Positions 11,733 through 22,366 of a stretch of 64,000 nucleotides of DNA are shown here, piece after piece (the stretch's first letter is position 1; the number at the start of each line of letters is the position of its first letter). The DNA comes from Perilla frutescens. Taxonomy: Eukaryota > Streptophyta > Magnoliopsida > Lamiales > Lamiaceae. Position numbers and translations under genes: made by a program. Location: the NCBI GenBank assembly GCA_026008535.1, contig BRKX01000003.1:57871001-57935000 (forward strand), read 5' to 3'. The notes under the pieces were generated by a model. It made no database searches. It was not told the origin of the DNA and saw nothing but the letters and a program-made list of their open reading frames with translations.

Positions 11733-12787
11733 TCACTCGGAATTGACAAGTTTCAATTCCTCCACATCGGCTTCATGCGAAAATCCTTCAAAGTGTGGCT
11801 TGACTCGATGGCCGTTCACTTGGAATGTAACATTCGTTACCGGATTCTTCAATGTGACCACTCCGTAGGGGAACACTTCTTCAATGAGAAACGGTCCGCT
11901 CCAACGCGATTTGAGTTTTCCGGGAAAAAACCGCAATCTAATGTTGAAAAGAAGAACCTTCATGCCCGACATGAGCTCCTTTTGACAATTCGCCTATCGT
12001 GAAGCCTCTTCACTTTATCTTTGTAAATCTTAGCATTGTCATAGGCTTCGTTTCTCAATTCGTCGAGCTCGGACAATTGCAAAGCTCGTTCATTTCCCGC
12101 ACTTTCAAGATCACAATTCACAGCCTTAATCGCCCAATAGGCTCGGTGCTCGATCTCAACGGGGAGATGGCATGATTTTCCATAGACAAGGCGGTATGAG
12201 CTCATTCCTAGAATGGTTTTGTAGGCCGTCCGGTACGCCCAAAGAGCATCCGGTAGCCGTTGTGACCAATCGTTTCTCGTCACATTCACGGTCTTCTTCA
12301 AGATATTTTGAATTTGTTTGTTGCTCGTCTCAACTTGACTGGAAGTTTGAGGATGATATGGAGTCACCACCTTGTGAGTCACTCCATTTTTCTTCATTAA
12401 TCTTCCAAAGAGCTTGTTGGTGAAATGAGTTCCTCCGTCACTTATGATCGCCCTAGGGAATCCAAACCTACTCAAAATATGTTCCTGCACGAACTTGATA
12501 ACCACATTAGCAACACAAGACCTAGTGAGGATTGCTTCAACCCACTTTGACACATAATCGACCGCTAATAGGATATACTCAAAACCAAATGAGCTAGGAA
12601 ATGGTCCCATAAAATCAATACCCCAAACATCAAAAATTTCAACAACAAGATTGATATTTAAAGGCATTTCATTTCTCCTCCCAATATTACCAAGTCTTTG
12701 GCATTTATCACATGAAATGGAGTAAGCATGAGCATCTTTAAAAATTGAAGGCCAATACAAACCGGATTGTAGAATTTTTCTAGCCAT
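11733..12787 (-). pseudogene. Integrase of element B (broken)
   Basis: The zinc-binding part CDKCQRLGNIGRRNEMP is followed by the catalytic Asp in GIDFMGPF, Asp in IISDGGTHF and Glu in SSQVETSNKQIQN. The C-terminal KLKSRWSGPFLIEEVFPYG module ends at 11733. A one-base loss near 11985 shifts the last 80 codons into another frame. A TGA at about 12790 separates it from RNase H; CGA to TGA would explain it. Confidence 0.87.
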
Positions 12788-12793
12788 CTTTTG

Positions 12794-15277
12794 TCATCCA
12801 AAATGGCCACCACGATGAGATGAGTGGCAAAAGGCTAGAACATCGGTTTGCTCCTCTTCCGGGATACATCTTCGAATTATCTCGTCTTTTCCCAAATGGA
12901 AAAGGTATGGATCATCCCAAAAGTAATACCTACACATTGCCAAAAATCTTTTCTTTCCTTGAAAAGAAAGGTTAGGTCTCAATTTATTACAAGCAAGATA
13001 ATTGACAATATCGGCATACCAATGAAAGGAATTAATCACAAGAGCATGCTCATAGGGAAATGTATCACAGTCGACTCCTTTTTCATGCAACAAATTAAAA
13101 TTCTCATTAACGGGGAGGCGAGATAAATGATCCGCTACCACATTTTCACACCCCTTCCTATCTTTAATCTCAACATCAAATTCTTGCACAAGCAAAATCC
13201 ACCTAATGAGTCTAGGTTTAGCTTGTGGTTTGGTCAACAAATGCCTTAAAGCCGCATGATCACTATGCACGATTACTTCAGAACCTAAGATGTAGGATCT
13301 AAATTTATCCAAAGAAAACACAACGGCAAGCAATTCTTTTTCGGTTGTGGTGTAATTTACTTGAGCACTATTCAAGGTAAGGCTAGCATAGTAAATTACA
13401 CGAAGAATTTTATCAATTCGTTGACCCAAAACGGTGCCAACGGCGGAATTTGATGCATCACACATTATCTCAAATGGTAAAGACCAATCAGGGGGAACAA
13501 CAACGGGTGCGGTGATCAATTTCTCCTTAAGAGTATTAAACGCATGCAAACATTTCTCATCAAACTCAAAGGGAACATCTTGAGCAAGTAAATGGCATAA
13601 AGGTTGACTAATTTTAGAGAAGTCTTTAATAAACCTACGGTAAAAACCGGCATGGCCTAGAAAACTTCTAATCCCTTTCACATTAACGGGTGGAGGCAAT
13701 TTTTTAATCACATCTACCTTAGCCTTGTCTACACTCATTCCTTCTTTAGACACAACATGACCAAGCACTATGCCACTAGTAACCATGAAATGACTCTTTT
13801 CCCAACTAAGAGTTAGGCTACTTTCTATGCATCTTTTCAAAACAAGTTCTAACTTTGCCAAACAATCGGAAAATGAAGATCCAAAGACGGAAAAGTCATC
13901 CATGAATACCTCAATGAAATCTCCAATCATTTCGGAGAAGATAGAAAACATACACCTTTGAAATGTGCCCGGTGCATTGCATAGTCCGAACGGCATCCTT
14001 CTACAAGCGAATGTGCCAAAGGGGCATGTGAAGGCGGTCTTGGCTTGGTCTTCCGGCGCTATGGCCACCTGAAAATAACCCGACAAACCGTCAAGAAAGT
14101 AATAAAAACTATGACCGGCTAGTTTATCAAGTATTTGATCAATGAAGGGAAGGGGAAAATGGTCTTTTCTTGTGGCGGCATTGAGCTTTCGGTAGTCAAT
14201 GCACATTCTCCACCCGGTGGTGGTTCGAGTAGCCACATGTTCTCTCTTGTCGTTCTCAATAACTGTTATCCCTCCTTTCTTCGGCACCACGTGGACTGGG
14301 CTTACCCATTCGCTCTCGGCTATGGGATAAATGATCCCTTCCACTAGGAGCTTAAGAATCTCCTTTTTAACAACTTCCATTAGCACAAGGTTGAGCCTCC
14401 TTTGCCCTTCACGAACCGGCTTAGCCCCTTTCTCTAGAATGATGCGATGCATACACGTAGAGGGGCTAATGCCTTTGATGTTAGAAAGACTCCATCCAAT
14501 GGCTTGCTTGTTCCTCTTTAGCATGGTTACTAAGAGGTCCTCTTCATCCATTTCTAACCCGGAAAAGATGATCTCGGGCTTCTTCTCTTCATCATCGAGA
14601 TAGACGTATTTGAGATGGGATGGGAGCTCCTTGAGCTCAAGCTCGAGAGTAGGCTTCACTTCCTCTTCGGTTGAGGCCATGACTTGCATTAGACTCATGT
14701 CTTCTCCTAGCAAGATCTCCATCTCTTCAGCATTCAACTCGTCTCCCCCACACTTGAGGTAGGCTTCATCCATAGCAAGCTCCTCGGACGAGGTTTCACT
14801 TCTCCACGGAGCACCTATTTCCTGCAAGAAAACCTCCTCGACCAAGACATCAATAGCATCTATGTAAGAACAATTTTCCTCAAATGAGGAGATGGGAATA
14901 GCCTTGTTTTCATGAATGGAAAAAGACACAGTTTCTCCTAACACCGACATTTTTAATGTTCCATTTTTAACATCAATCAAGGTGTTTGTTGTAGCCATAA
15001 AAGGTCTACCTAGGAGAATTGTATGTTCTTTACCTGTTTCTTTCACATCACCCACATCCAAAACAACAAAATCAACCGGTATTATCAATCCACCAACCTT
15101 AACTAGAATGTCCTCTATTATTCCCCTAGTATATCTCACGGACCTATCCGCTAATTGAAGACACATTCTAGTAGGTTTCAATTCTCCTAACTCTAATTGT
15201 TTATAAATAGAGTAAGGCATCAAATTAATTCCGGCTCCTAAGTCTAACATACCACATGCTTCTTTGCCATTTCCCAA
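12794..15277 (-). CDS. Protease, RT and RNase H of element B (827 codons open)
   Basis: A long open part of the Gag-Pol frame. The protease motif MLDLGAGINLMPYS stands at its start. RT follows with FLDGLSGYFQVAIAPEDQ and VFMDDFSVFG, then RNase H with MCDASNSAVGTVLGQ, TTTEKELLAVVFSLDKFRSY and HSDHAAL, then the H-H half of the integrase zinc domain (GGHFG). It is bounded by single nonsense codons at both ends, so it is not a gene in its own right but an intact middle section. All catalytic Asp positions I can recognise in RT and RNase H are present. Confidence 0.88.
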   Translation of the reverse strand: MGNGKEACGMLDLGAGINLMPYSIYKQLELGELKPTRMCLQLADRSVRYTRGIIEDILVKVGGLIIPVDFVVLDVGDVKETGKEHTILLGRPFMATTNTLIDVKNGTLKMSVLGETVSFSIHENKAIPISSFEENCSYIDAIDVLVEEVFLQEIGAPWRSETSSEELAMDEAYLKCGGDELNAEEMEILLGEDMSLMQVMASTEEEVKPTLELELKELPSHLKYVYLDDEEKKPEIIFSGLEMDEEDLLVTMLKRNKQAIGWSLSNIKGISPSTCMHRIILEKGAKPVREGQRRLNLVLMEVVKKEILKLLVEGIIYPIAESEWVSPVHVVPKKGGITVIENDKREHVATRTTTGWRMCIDYRKLNAATRKDHFPLPFIDQILDKLAGHSFYYFLDGLSGYFQVAIAPEDQAKTAFTCPFGTFACRRMPFGLCNAPGTFQRCMFSIFSEMIGDFIEVFMDDFSVFGSSFSDCLAKLELVLKRCIESSLTLSWEKSHFMVTSGIVLGHVVSKEGMSVDKAKVDVIKKLPPPVNVKGIRSFLGHAGFYRRFIKDFSKISQPLCHLLAQDVPFEFDEKCLHAFNTLKEKLITAPVVVPPDWSLPFEIMCDASNSAVGTVLGQRIDKILRVIYYASLTLNSAQVNYTTTEKELLAVVFSLDKFRSYILGSEVIVHSDHAALRHLLTKPQAKPRLIRWILLVQEFDVEIKDRKGCENVVADHLSRLPVNENFNLLHEKGVDCDTFPYEHALVINSFHWYADIVNYLACNKLRPNLSFQGKKRFLAMCRYYFWDDPYLFHLGKDEIIRRCIPEEEQTDVLAFCHSSHRGGHFG

Positions 15278-17140
15278 GGCAATTTTAAGAGTAAAACTAC
15301 CTAGATCACGGAGCTATGGTGCTAGTTGATGTTGTAGGATTGCACTCGCCATTTCGGATACCTCTATCTTCTCATCCTCTCCAAACTTCCTTTTCTTTGA
15401 AGCAAGTTCTTTGAAGAACTTGACATAGGCCCGCACGTTTCAGATGACATCAAGGAGTGGAAGATTGACATTCACCTTAGAAAGGAGTTTGTAGAACTCT
15501 TGGAATTGGGTGTCTTGCTTCTCATTCCTTAACCGGCTTGGAAATGGAATTGGAGGATTGTAAGGATTGGTAGCCTTGTGGAGTGTGGGCTTCTTCGCTT
15601 CTCCACTTTCTTTCTCGGACTCCTTTTATTGTTGTGAAGGAGTCTCATCTTCTTTTTCAACCTTCTTGGTTGGGCTTGACTCTCCAACCTTGTTATCTAC
15701 TACCTTGCCTCCTCTGAGCACGGTAATGGCTTGAGCTTGCTCCGGTTGGTTAGGCAACTTGCCCGGCTTTGCTTGCTTGGCCAACTCTCCAACGGTCCCG
15801 GCTATTTGGCCCACTTGAGTCTCAATTCTCTTCACGGAAGCCTCAACGGATTCAAATCTTTGTTGAGTGGCTTAGATGAAGGATTGCAATGTGTCTTGTA
15901 ATGTTGGCCTTGGCGGTTGGTTCGGTTGGGTCGGGTATTGTTGCGGCCTTGGATAAGGTGGAGCTTGGCCTCCTCCAGCTTGTTGAGGTGGAGGCGGTTG
16001 TTGTGGTGGTAGAGGGGGTTGTTGAGGTTGTTTTCAAGAGAAATTAGGATGATTTCTCCATCCCGGATTGTATGTTTGAGAGTAGGGGTTATATTGTTGG
16101 TGCGGTTGGAAACCTTGGAGAGCATTCACTTGCTCTTGGAGAGCATGGAAATGAGCCTCTTCACTTGTCTCCGGCTCGATCGATCTTTGGCACAAATTGG
16201 CTCCATGGCCATACTCTCCACAAATCCCACACGTCTCAACGGTCATCAATTGTTGGGGTGGTCTCTCGAAAGTTCTAAGCATCTCTACTTGCCTTGTCAA
16301 CTCGGCAAGCTGATTTGTCACGTCATAACTAGGGTTGGCTTCATTGACGGAAGCTCTCTTTCCCCTAGCGCTCTTTTGTTGAGAAGTTGTGGCCATGGTC
16401 TCATAGATGTTTGAGACCTCTTCGGCAGTGCGTCCGCCAATGTCCCCTCCCGATGCATTGTCCACCATATATTGGAAGTTCTGTGAAAGCCCGTCGTAGA
16501 AGAATTGGTTAAGCAACTCGGGTGCGAGATGGTGGTGAGGGCATTATTGTTGGAGACCTCAAAATCGATCCCAAGCTTCATGAAATGATTCACCCGTAGA
16601 TTGGGTGAAAGTAACAATTTGAGCTCTCAAGTCTTGGGTCTTTTGATTGGAGTAGTATTTGGCCATGAACTTCTCATAGACGGCATTCCAATTAGCCAAT
16701 GAATTGGCCGGAAGAGACATGAACCACGTCTTGGCTCGATCCTTCAAGGTGTAGGGAAAACACCTCATTTTCAATTGATCTTCATTCAAACCTTGGAGAG
16801 GAAAGGTTTGAACAACGGAATAGAACTCTCGGATGAAGTTCAAAGCATCTTCGGCCGGCATCCCGTAGAATGAGAGAAGTTGGCTAAAATGGATGTTCTT
16901 CAACTCGTAGTTCATCGCGGCTTCGCCAAGAACTATGCAAGAAGTCGATGCCCCAATCACGGGACGAGCAAAGTCTCTCATGTTCCTAGCCGCATTGGCA
17001 TTGGCATTGGCATTATCGGGGTTGTTAAAAGGGTTGGCTTCCATCTCTCTTTCCCACTCGAACACGTCAAATCTCCTTGGTCGATGGATGTCGTCAAACA
17101 CGGGGGCTAGTCTCCGATTGAGGCTTCGCCTCTCTAGCAT
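15278..17140 (-). pseudogene. Gag and protease leader of element B
   Basis: The ATG at 17140 opens an Arg-rich N-terminus. A capsid follows (HFSQLLSFYGMPAEDALNFIREF, RAKTWFMSLPANSLANW), then the conserved FYDGL block, a CCHC knuckle CGICGEYGHGANLC, a Pro/Gln-rich linker, and a helical stretch (RIETQVGQIAGTVGELAKQ) ahead of protease. The whole run is in one frame with the pol section downstream. Stops lie near 16559, 16548, 16034, 15868 and 15626 and in the 15278-15480 stretch. At FRG, NFSWK and FIQA the stops fit CGA to TGA, TGG to TGA and CAA to TAA. Confidence 0.83.
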
Positions 17141-17323
17141 ACACAAACACAAACGAAACAGAGATCAAACGTACCTTGCGGAAAGAGATATCAAAGCCAA
17201 ACAAAAGGACATAAGCACAAAAACAAATTTACACAAACAACACAAACACTTCAATGCTAAGTTCACGATTTCAAAACAACACAAAAGCAAATATATCACC
17301 GAAAAGACAATTCTCAAAAGCCT

Positions 17324-17341
17324 TCCCCGGCAACGGCGCCA
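17324..17341 (-). other. Primer binding site of B (tRNA-Asp)
   Basis: Eighteen bases equal to the 3' end of tRNA-Asp with CCA (tccccggcaacggcgcca), five bases from the LTR edge at 17347. Confidence 0.92.
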
Positions 17342-17346
17342 AAATT

Positions 17347-17564
17347 TGTTTGGGTCCACAAACTACTATTTAAAATTTTCGGTTTATGCTCACTAGACAC
17401 TACTAAGGACCACACCCGCAATTAGACGGGGTCAATTGTAGAAGCGATGAGCTTAACCCGAGTCGATCTCTCAAGGAAGACTTTATGTGAGAGAATTATC
17501 TATAGGCTACACATGCTTTTCACAAAACAACTAAAATAAAATCTAAGCATTCTAACAAGGGCTT
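17347..17564 (-). repeat. 5' LTR of B, first piece
   Basis: Begins TGTTTGGG like 6451 and aligns with it until 17564, where element C starts. It continues at 30582-32197. The last five bases, GGCTT (17560-17564), are one copy of C's target duplication. Confidence 0.92.
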
Positions 17565-18907
17565 TGGTGCGTCGTTTTTCACCAAAAATAAATGTTCCGA
17601 CTTTCATCGGCAAGCCCACACTCCAGAGTATAGTGGCAAGCAGGATCGTCTCCCAAAGGACCGGTGAGGATTACTCTTGACTTTCTGTCTGCGTGCCCAA
17701 ACCTCCAAAATCGCGTGAATTTTATAACAAAATAAATTGATGAATGAAACAACCAACTAAAGAAAATACTTAGGCAAACGAACTGAATTAAACCAATTAT
17801 AAAAAGGGTATCCCGGATCCAACGAACTCCACTCCACTTATAACACCGATCACAGATGCAAGAATTAATTAATCAAGACATGCAAATCAGTTATAGTCAC
17901 CGAAGACGCTTCTGACATGACCTCATCTCTCCATACTGTTTCGATAATTAAGAAGACGCTTCATTAATTCCTTCCCTAATCGACTGACAACTGTAAGAGA
18001 TGCTCTATAAGTTTAATGAGCCGACAGCAATGAGCACAAGAAAGACCCGATTCTTAAATTACAGACTCTGACGCAGGACTGTAAAATTAACTCTGTTATT
18101 CCCCTAGTTATTTGAGCAACCGTTTTACCACTTATTAAACCTAAACCATGATTACGTATGGCCGATTTAAATTGGCTAGTAATTAATCACAACCTACAAA
18201 ATATTTGCAACTACTCGATAGACTTAGAATAATTACGACCCGAAATCCAAGAATAACAGATACATGCATCAATTAATTATGAACAAACAATTAGATCTCA
18301 CAGTTATATAAGCGGAGCTTCGTCGTCGTCACCGGAATATGAGTAATTTAGCTACTCTGCATGCTGGAATCGATCAACCAAAATTTGTATATTAGCGCTA
18401 TGATGATATCGAAAAGAAGAGAAAATAAAGACTGGATTAAAGCTGTTCGTTGCTGCCTCCCGGTTCTAGCGTGTACGATGATGGCAAAATAATCTAAATA
18501 CCTAATATATATAATTACAATCCATAAAAACTAAAGTCTCTAAAAGGAAATAAGGTCCTAAACTAGTCAATTCCCATGCAGAATACTTCAAAAGGTGGTG
18601 AAGGGCAGTTTCTGCGTCCGGGTTTGCGCGCGGGCCGAGAACTGGGCTTTAGCAAGCCCAAAACGTATTCTGGGCTAAGCCTTCTAGAAATCTGCTTCCA
18701 TCATCCAGCTGCATGCCCTTGCAGCTTGGTCTGCTCGAACTCTTCCTTTTCTTGCACCAAAAACTTCTTCTTTTCTCCACTTTTACACCACATCCCTACA
18801 CAACTCAACAACACATCATACATCCAAAATACACAACTAGAGGATAAATAATAAGGAGAAAAGGCACCAAAAAGTCACGATAATAACAAGTAGAATAAGT
18901 CCTATCA
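17565..18907 (-). repeat. 3' LTR of element C
   Basis: Runs from TGGTGCGTCG to CCTATCA, 1343 bp, the same length as the copy at 27984-29326. By eye the first 920 bp differ at roughly 4 percent of positions. The last 420 bp are almost identical to the copy. Confidence 0.93.
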
Positions 18908-18945
18908 AATCCCCCCACACTTAACCCTTGCTCGTCCTCGAGCAA
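18908..18945 (-). other. 3' polypurine tract and AGGA hairpin of element C
   Basis: The sense-strand stem ttgctcg/cgagcaa (18928-18945) closes on AGGA and is followed by AAGTGTGGGGGG at the LTR edge. It corresponds to 8297-8336 in B. Confidence 0.86.
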
Positions 18946-20251
18946 CACAAACAAAGACAAAGAAACAACAAAAACAAAAGAACAGACTCGACAAGGATGA
19001 CTAATCAAGTATCAACAACCCAAATCGATGAAAACTCAAAGCATAAACTGTGATATATCAATCCACAAACCACTAGTCCTCTTTGTTCAAGAAATATGCC
19101 AACACTTTTGTCAATCAAGTTAGAATTATGCGTCACAATCCAGCCTCACCAAGATTCACTCTTCATCACTCAAAAGAAAGCAAATTCAGGTCAGGAGGCC
19201 TATTCACTCAAATATCATGACTAGCTATTTTCAGCACAAAATTGCTCATTTGTCATCAAAGTTACCACTCTTCAAGTTCTTTACAAATCACAAGGTCTTT
19301 CTCTCTTTCGTTGTAATGGGGCTTAGGTGCACGAGGTAGGATACTTTTTGGCTAAAGTGGCTAAGTGAAATCAAGCACATATAGGTATGAATGTTGCTGC
19401 AACAACATCTTTCCTTTTCAGCATAGAACCGGTCTTCTTCAAAAAGTGAGATTTTATTAAGTTTTGCTCTTCTCCATATCCCTCTCCTCAATCTTTTTCC
19501 TCTGTTTCTCTTTCTTTTTTTATCTCTTCTATTTCTTTCTCTGAAGCTTTGTTTCTTTCATTCTGTTTTCTCTCTCTTTTTTTTCTATGGAGCAGGGTAT
19601 AAGGAGTTCTGATGCCTTTGTCAATTCCGGTCCTCAATTCTTTCAATATTGCAGCTTCGAACAACAACTCACACCAAACATGTCTGATTTTAAGGACAAA
19701 AATGGCTAAAAGAAAAAGCACAGGCTATTTTATAGTGGTTGTAAGCAATGAAAATGGATCTATTAAGCTCAAAGGGGCTCACTAATCGACAATGAAAGAA
19801 CAAGGCATTTTCTTTTGGTTTAGTGGCTCGAGTATCCCTAATGCCTTGATCATTTTTGCAAATAAAATTAAAGATGACAACAAAGTGGAAGCAAAGCAAT
19901 TCCAGCATCGAATAACCAGTCAGATAGCACTCATCAAAACAAAAACACTAAGCTCTTAATTCATGTATGCTCATAGGCTCAAGAACTCACAATTTGTAAG
20001 CTTAAAAAGTTTTGATTGCAAGCACAATTCATCATCCCATATTTCATCCAAAACATGGCATAGACTATCACCAACCCAACCTCTCAACCAGTCAAACCAT
20101 CACAGCTCATACCTCTTTATTCTTATCAACTCAAGCTATCAATACTTAATCAAAAATCCTAAATAAAAATCAAAGAAAACGACTCACATAAAACAACAAA
20201 GAAAATATTTTTTTTTTATTTTCAATTTTCTTTTCAACATAAATCACTAAG
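18946..20251 (-). other. Non-coding region of C between the extra ORF and 3' LTR
   Basis: About 1.3 kb without a credible gene. A pyrimidine-rich patch of ctttctctctt type lies at 19495-19580. The part 18908-19784 is repeated almost exactly at 29327-30202. Confidence 0.65.
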
Positions 20252-20288
20252 ACCCCCCCCACACTTGAAAGACACAGTGTCCTCACTG
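20252..20288 (-). other. Internal polypurine tract and AGGA hairpin of element C
   Basis: The stem cagtg/cactg (20275-20288) closes on AGGA and is followed by AAGTGTGGGGGGGG on the sense strand. It lies about 115 nt after the stop of the extra ORF. It is the same module as at 18908-18945. Confidence 0.77.
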
Positions 20289-20401
20289 GGAGAAGGAGGA
20301 TAAAGCAAGACATAAAGATCACAATGAAAATCAGAAAAACAAAACGAAAAGCAAACAAAACACATGCAATCAAGGGTGAAAATGGGAGGGATAAGAGGGA
20401 A

Positions 20402-21939
20402 CTAACTCTGATCCGCCAGATGACGGATCACCTGCTCCATCACGTCGAGGCGGCTATCAATCTCATCCAGCCGGTGGCCCAAACTGTCCTCTAGTCGGGC
20501 GGTCAGCAGTAATCAACTCCTCAATCGCCGGGAGGAGGGAGGAAGCAGCAGGTCCTGCAGAAACAGATCCACGCGGGCCTTCAATGCCCGGCCGGGTAAG
20601 CTGATACTAGCCTTGGTCATTCACAAATAACAACTTCATGGCAGCAAAATCATCCAAGCGAAATAACATGGGAGGCATCGGCTCAGGGTCAGAAATGGGA
20701 ATGTGAAGTCTCTCAGCAAGTAAGGTGACAAAGCAACCCAAGGAGGCGCGGCAAAGGGTGTGATGGGCACTGAAATGCTATCGCTTAGCAAGCCAGTACC
20801 CAAAGTTCACCTTAGTTCCAGAATCCATGCAATCAAGTAGAAAAAGCTCTTGAACAGTAACCAAATTCAGCATATCTAATCTACCAAACACATTAGCAGA
20901 TAGGAATCTATGGTAAAGACGAAGGGCATCATCCTTCAAATGAGATCCCTTAGATGATCGAGAACTATAGGACTCATCTATAGAGAGCCGAGCCCAAGTG
21001 TCACTAGCCGTTTGAGAGAACACGGCTGGAATTTCAAGCACAGAGGCATCAGACTCAAAACCAAGTACAATATTCAAGTTAGTAATGGACATGTGAAATT
21101 TACGACCACGTAGACAAAATACGACAGCATGCCTATCATCGAGCCCCCTCGATGCATCAAAATCAAAAGATGATAAAAATTCGACAACTAAATCACGATG
21201 CACATCCACATAAGCATCAAGTAGAGGTTTCCATCCTATTCCAATGAAGAAATTCCTAATGCAATCATTAACCCCTAACACAGCAATATTGTTCCAGTCA
21301 AAAAGGCGCGCACCGACAAGAACACGGTTAATGTTCAAGGTGGTGCAGCGCTGTACCTCTTCTGGTGGTAGGAATGCCGGAGTGGCAGAACTCGGAGAGG
21401 CGGCTGGGGCTTTGCCTTTTGCCTTCTTCTTGGAGGACTTGGCCGGAGCAGAGGATGAGGGCGGCGGTTCTGAAACTGAAGAGGGAGCGAGGGTGCTCTT
21501 TGGTGGAGGAGTGGGGGCACGCGATGGTGAGATAGTGGCTGGCGGGCTCGTGTGTGATGTGGAGTTGGTCGGAGAGGGTGGCGGTGAGGGTTGGTGGTCC
21601 GCCGGTGGTGATGATTCGGCGGCGGAAAGCTTTCGTCGCCCGGTAGTGTTGGAGGGTCCCACTGCGGCTCGTCATTTCAGAATACGGCGGAGGAAGGGTG
21701 GCGGTTGGTTGACTTCAGGGGGAACGGCAGTCAGAGATGGTGGAGATGAGTCCACCGGCGTCGATGACTTTTGTGGAGTGGCTGGTTCGGGAGATGGGGG
21801 TGTGGGCTCAGAGACAGCGACCTTGCGCTTGGCGGTGGATGTGCGCTTTTTACCATGGTGGTGGACGGCAACGGAGGTCGGAAAAGCGATCGGAGTTGGC
21901 GGTTGGGAGGAGGCGGGAAGAGGAAGAGTTGGGTAACTT
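20402..21939 (-). pseudogene. Extra ORF after pol in element C (env position)
   Basis: Begins after a strong candidate splice acceptor at 21940. Order: a basic GKKRTSTAKRK patch (possible nuclear signal), about 130 residues rich in Pro/Ser/Thr, a folded domain with HRDLVVEFLSSFDFD and FHMSITNLNIVLGF, and a C-terminal coiled coil (LDEIDSRLDVMEQVIRHL) ending at 20402. Stops lie at 21672, 20769 and about 20605, and the frame changes near 20490. The domain matches that of B. There is no signal peptide or membrane segment. The basic start and coiled coil fit an RNA- or DNA-associated, multimeric protein better than an envelope; that is inference. Confidence 0.72.
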
Positions 21940-21962
21940 CTGCAAAAAAAAAAGAGTAAAAT
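21940..21962 (-). promoter_or_regulatory. Candidate 3' splice site before the extra ORF of C
   Basis: On the sense strand a run of 10 T within ctctttttttttt ends in GCAG and then AAG, with AG at 21941-21940. The frame from this AG is open into the extra ORF. It is a strong match to the plant acceptor consensus. Confidence 0.6.
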
Positions 21963-22306
21963 TTTGAATGAGAAGAAAATTACCAAGTGGGGTGAAATTG
22001 AATTGGGGGTTAGGGCAAAATATCCCAAATTGACTTTGGGTTAATTGCAGGAAAGTCCCTGCAAATAAAATGAAATTCCAAATTCCTCCCCCCCCTCACT
22101 TAAGTTAGCGGTTACTTCCAAAACCGCTCTCCCGGAGGCTGTGTGCCCATGCGTCGTAGGATAGAATAGTGCCCCCCCAAGTGGCAATTTTTGTGTTTTG
22201 TTGTTGTTGTTTTTTTTTATAGTGAATAAGAGTGCAGAATGAAAAAGTAAAGGAAAAGTAAAGCAATTAAAAGAATAAAGCGAAATTTAAAAAAAAACTG
22301 GAGAAA

Positions 22307-22322
22307 TCGGGTTGCCTCCCGA
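22307..22322 (-). other. Conserved post-pol hairpin, copy in element C
   Basis: A perfect 5-bp stem, TCGGG/CCCGA, closes on AGGCAA, with AGCGCT just 5' of it. It lies 45 nt after the pol stop at 22367. Confidence 0.75.
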
Positions 22323-22366
22323 GAAGCGCTGTTGGTTAACGTTGAGGGCTCGACGGCTTGGAGCAG

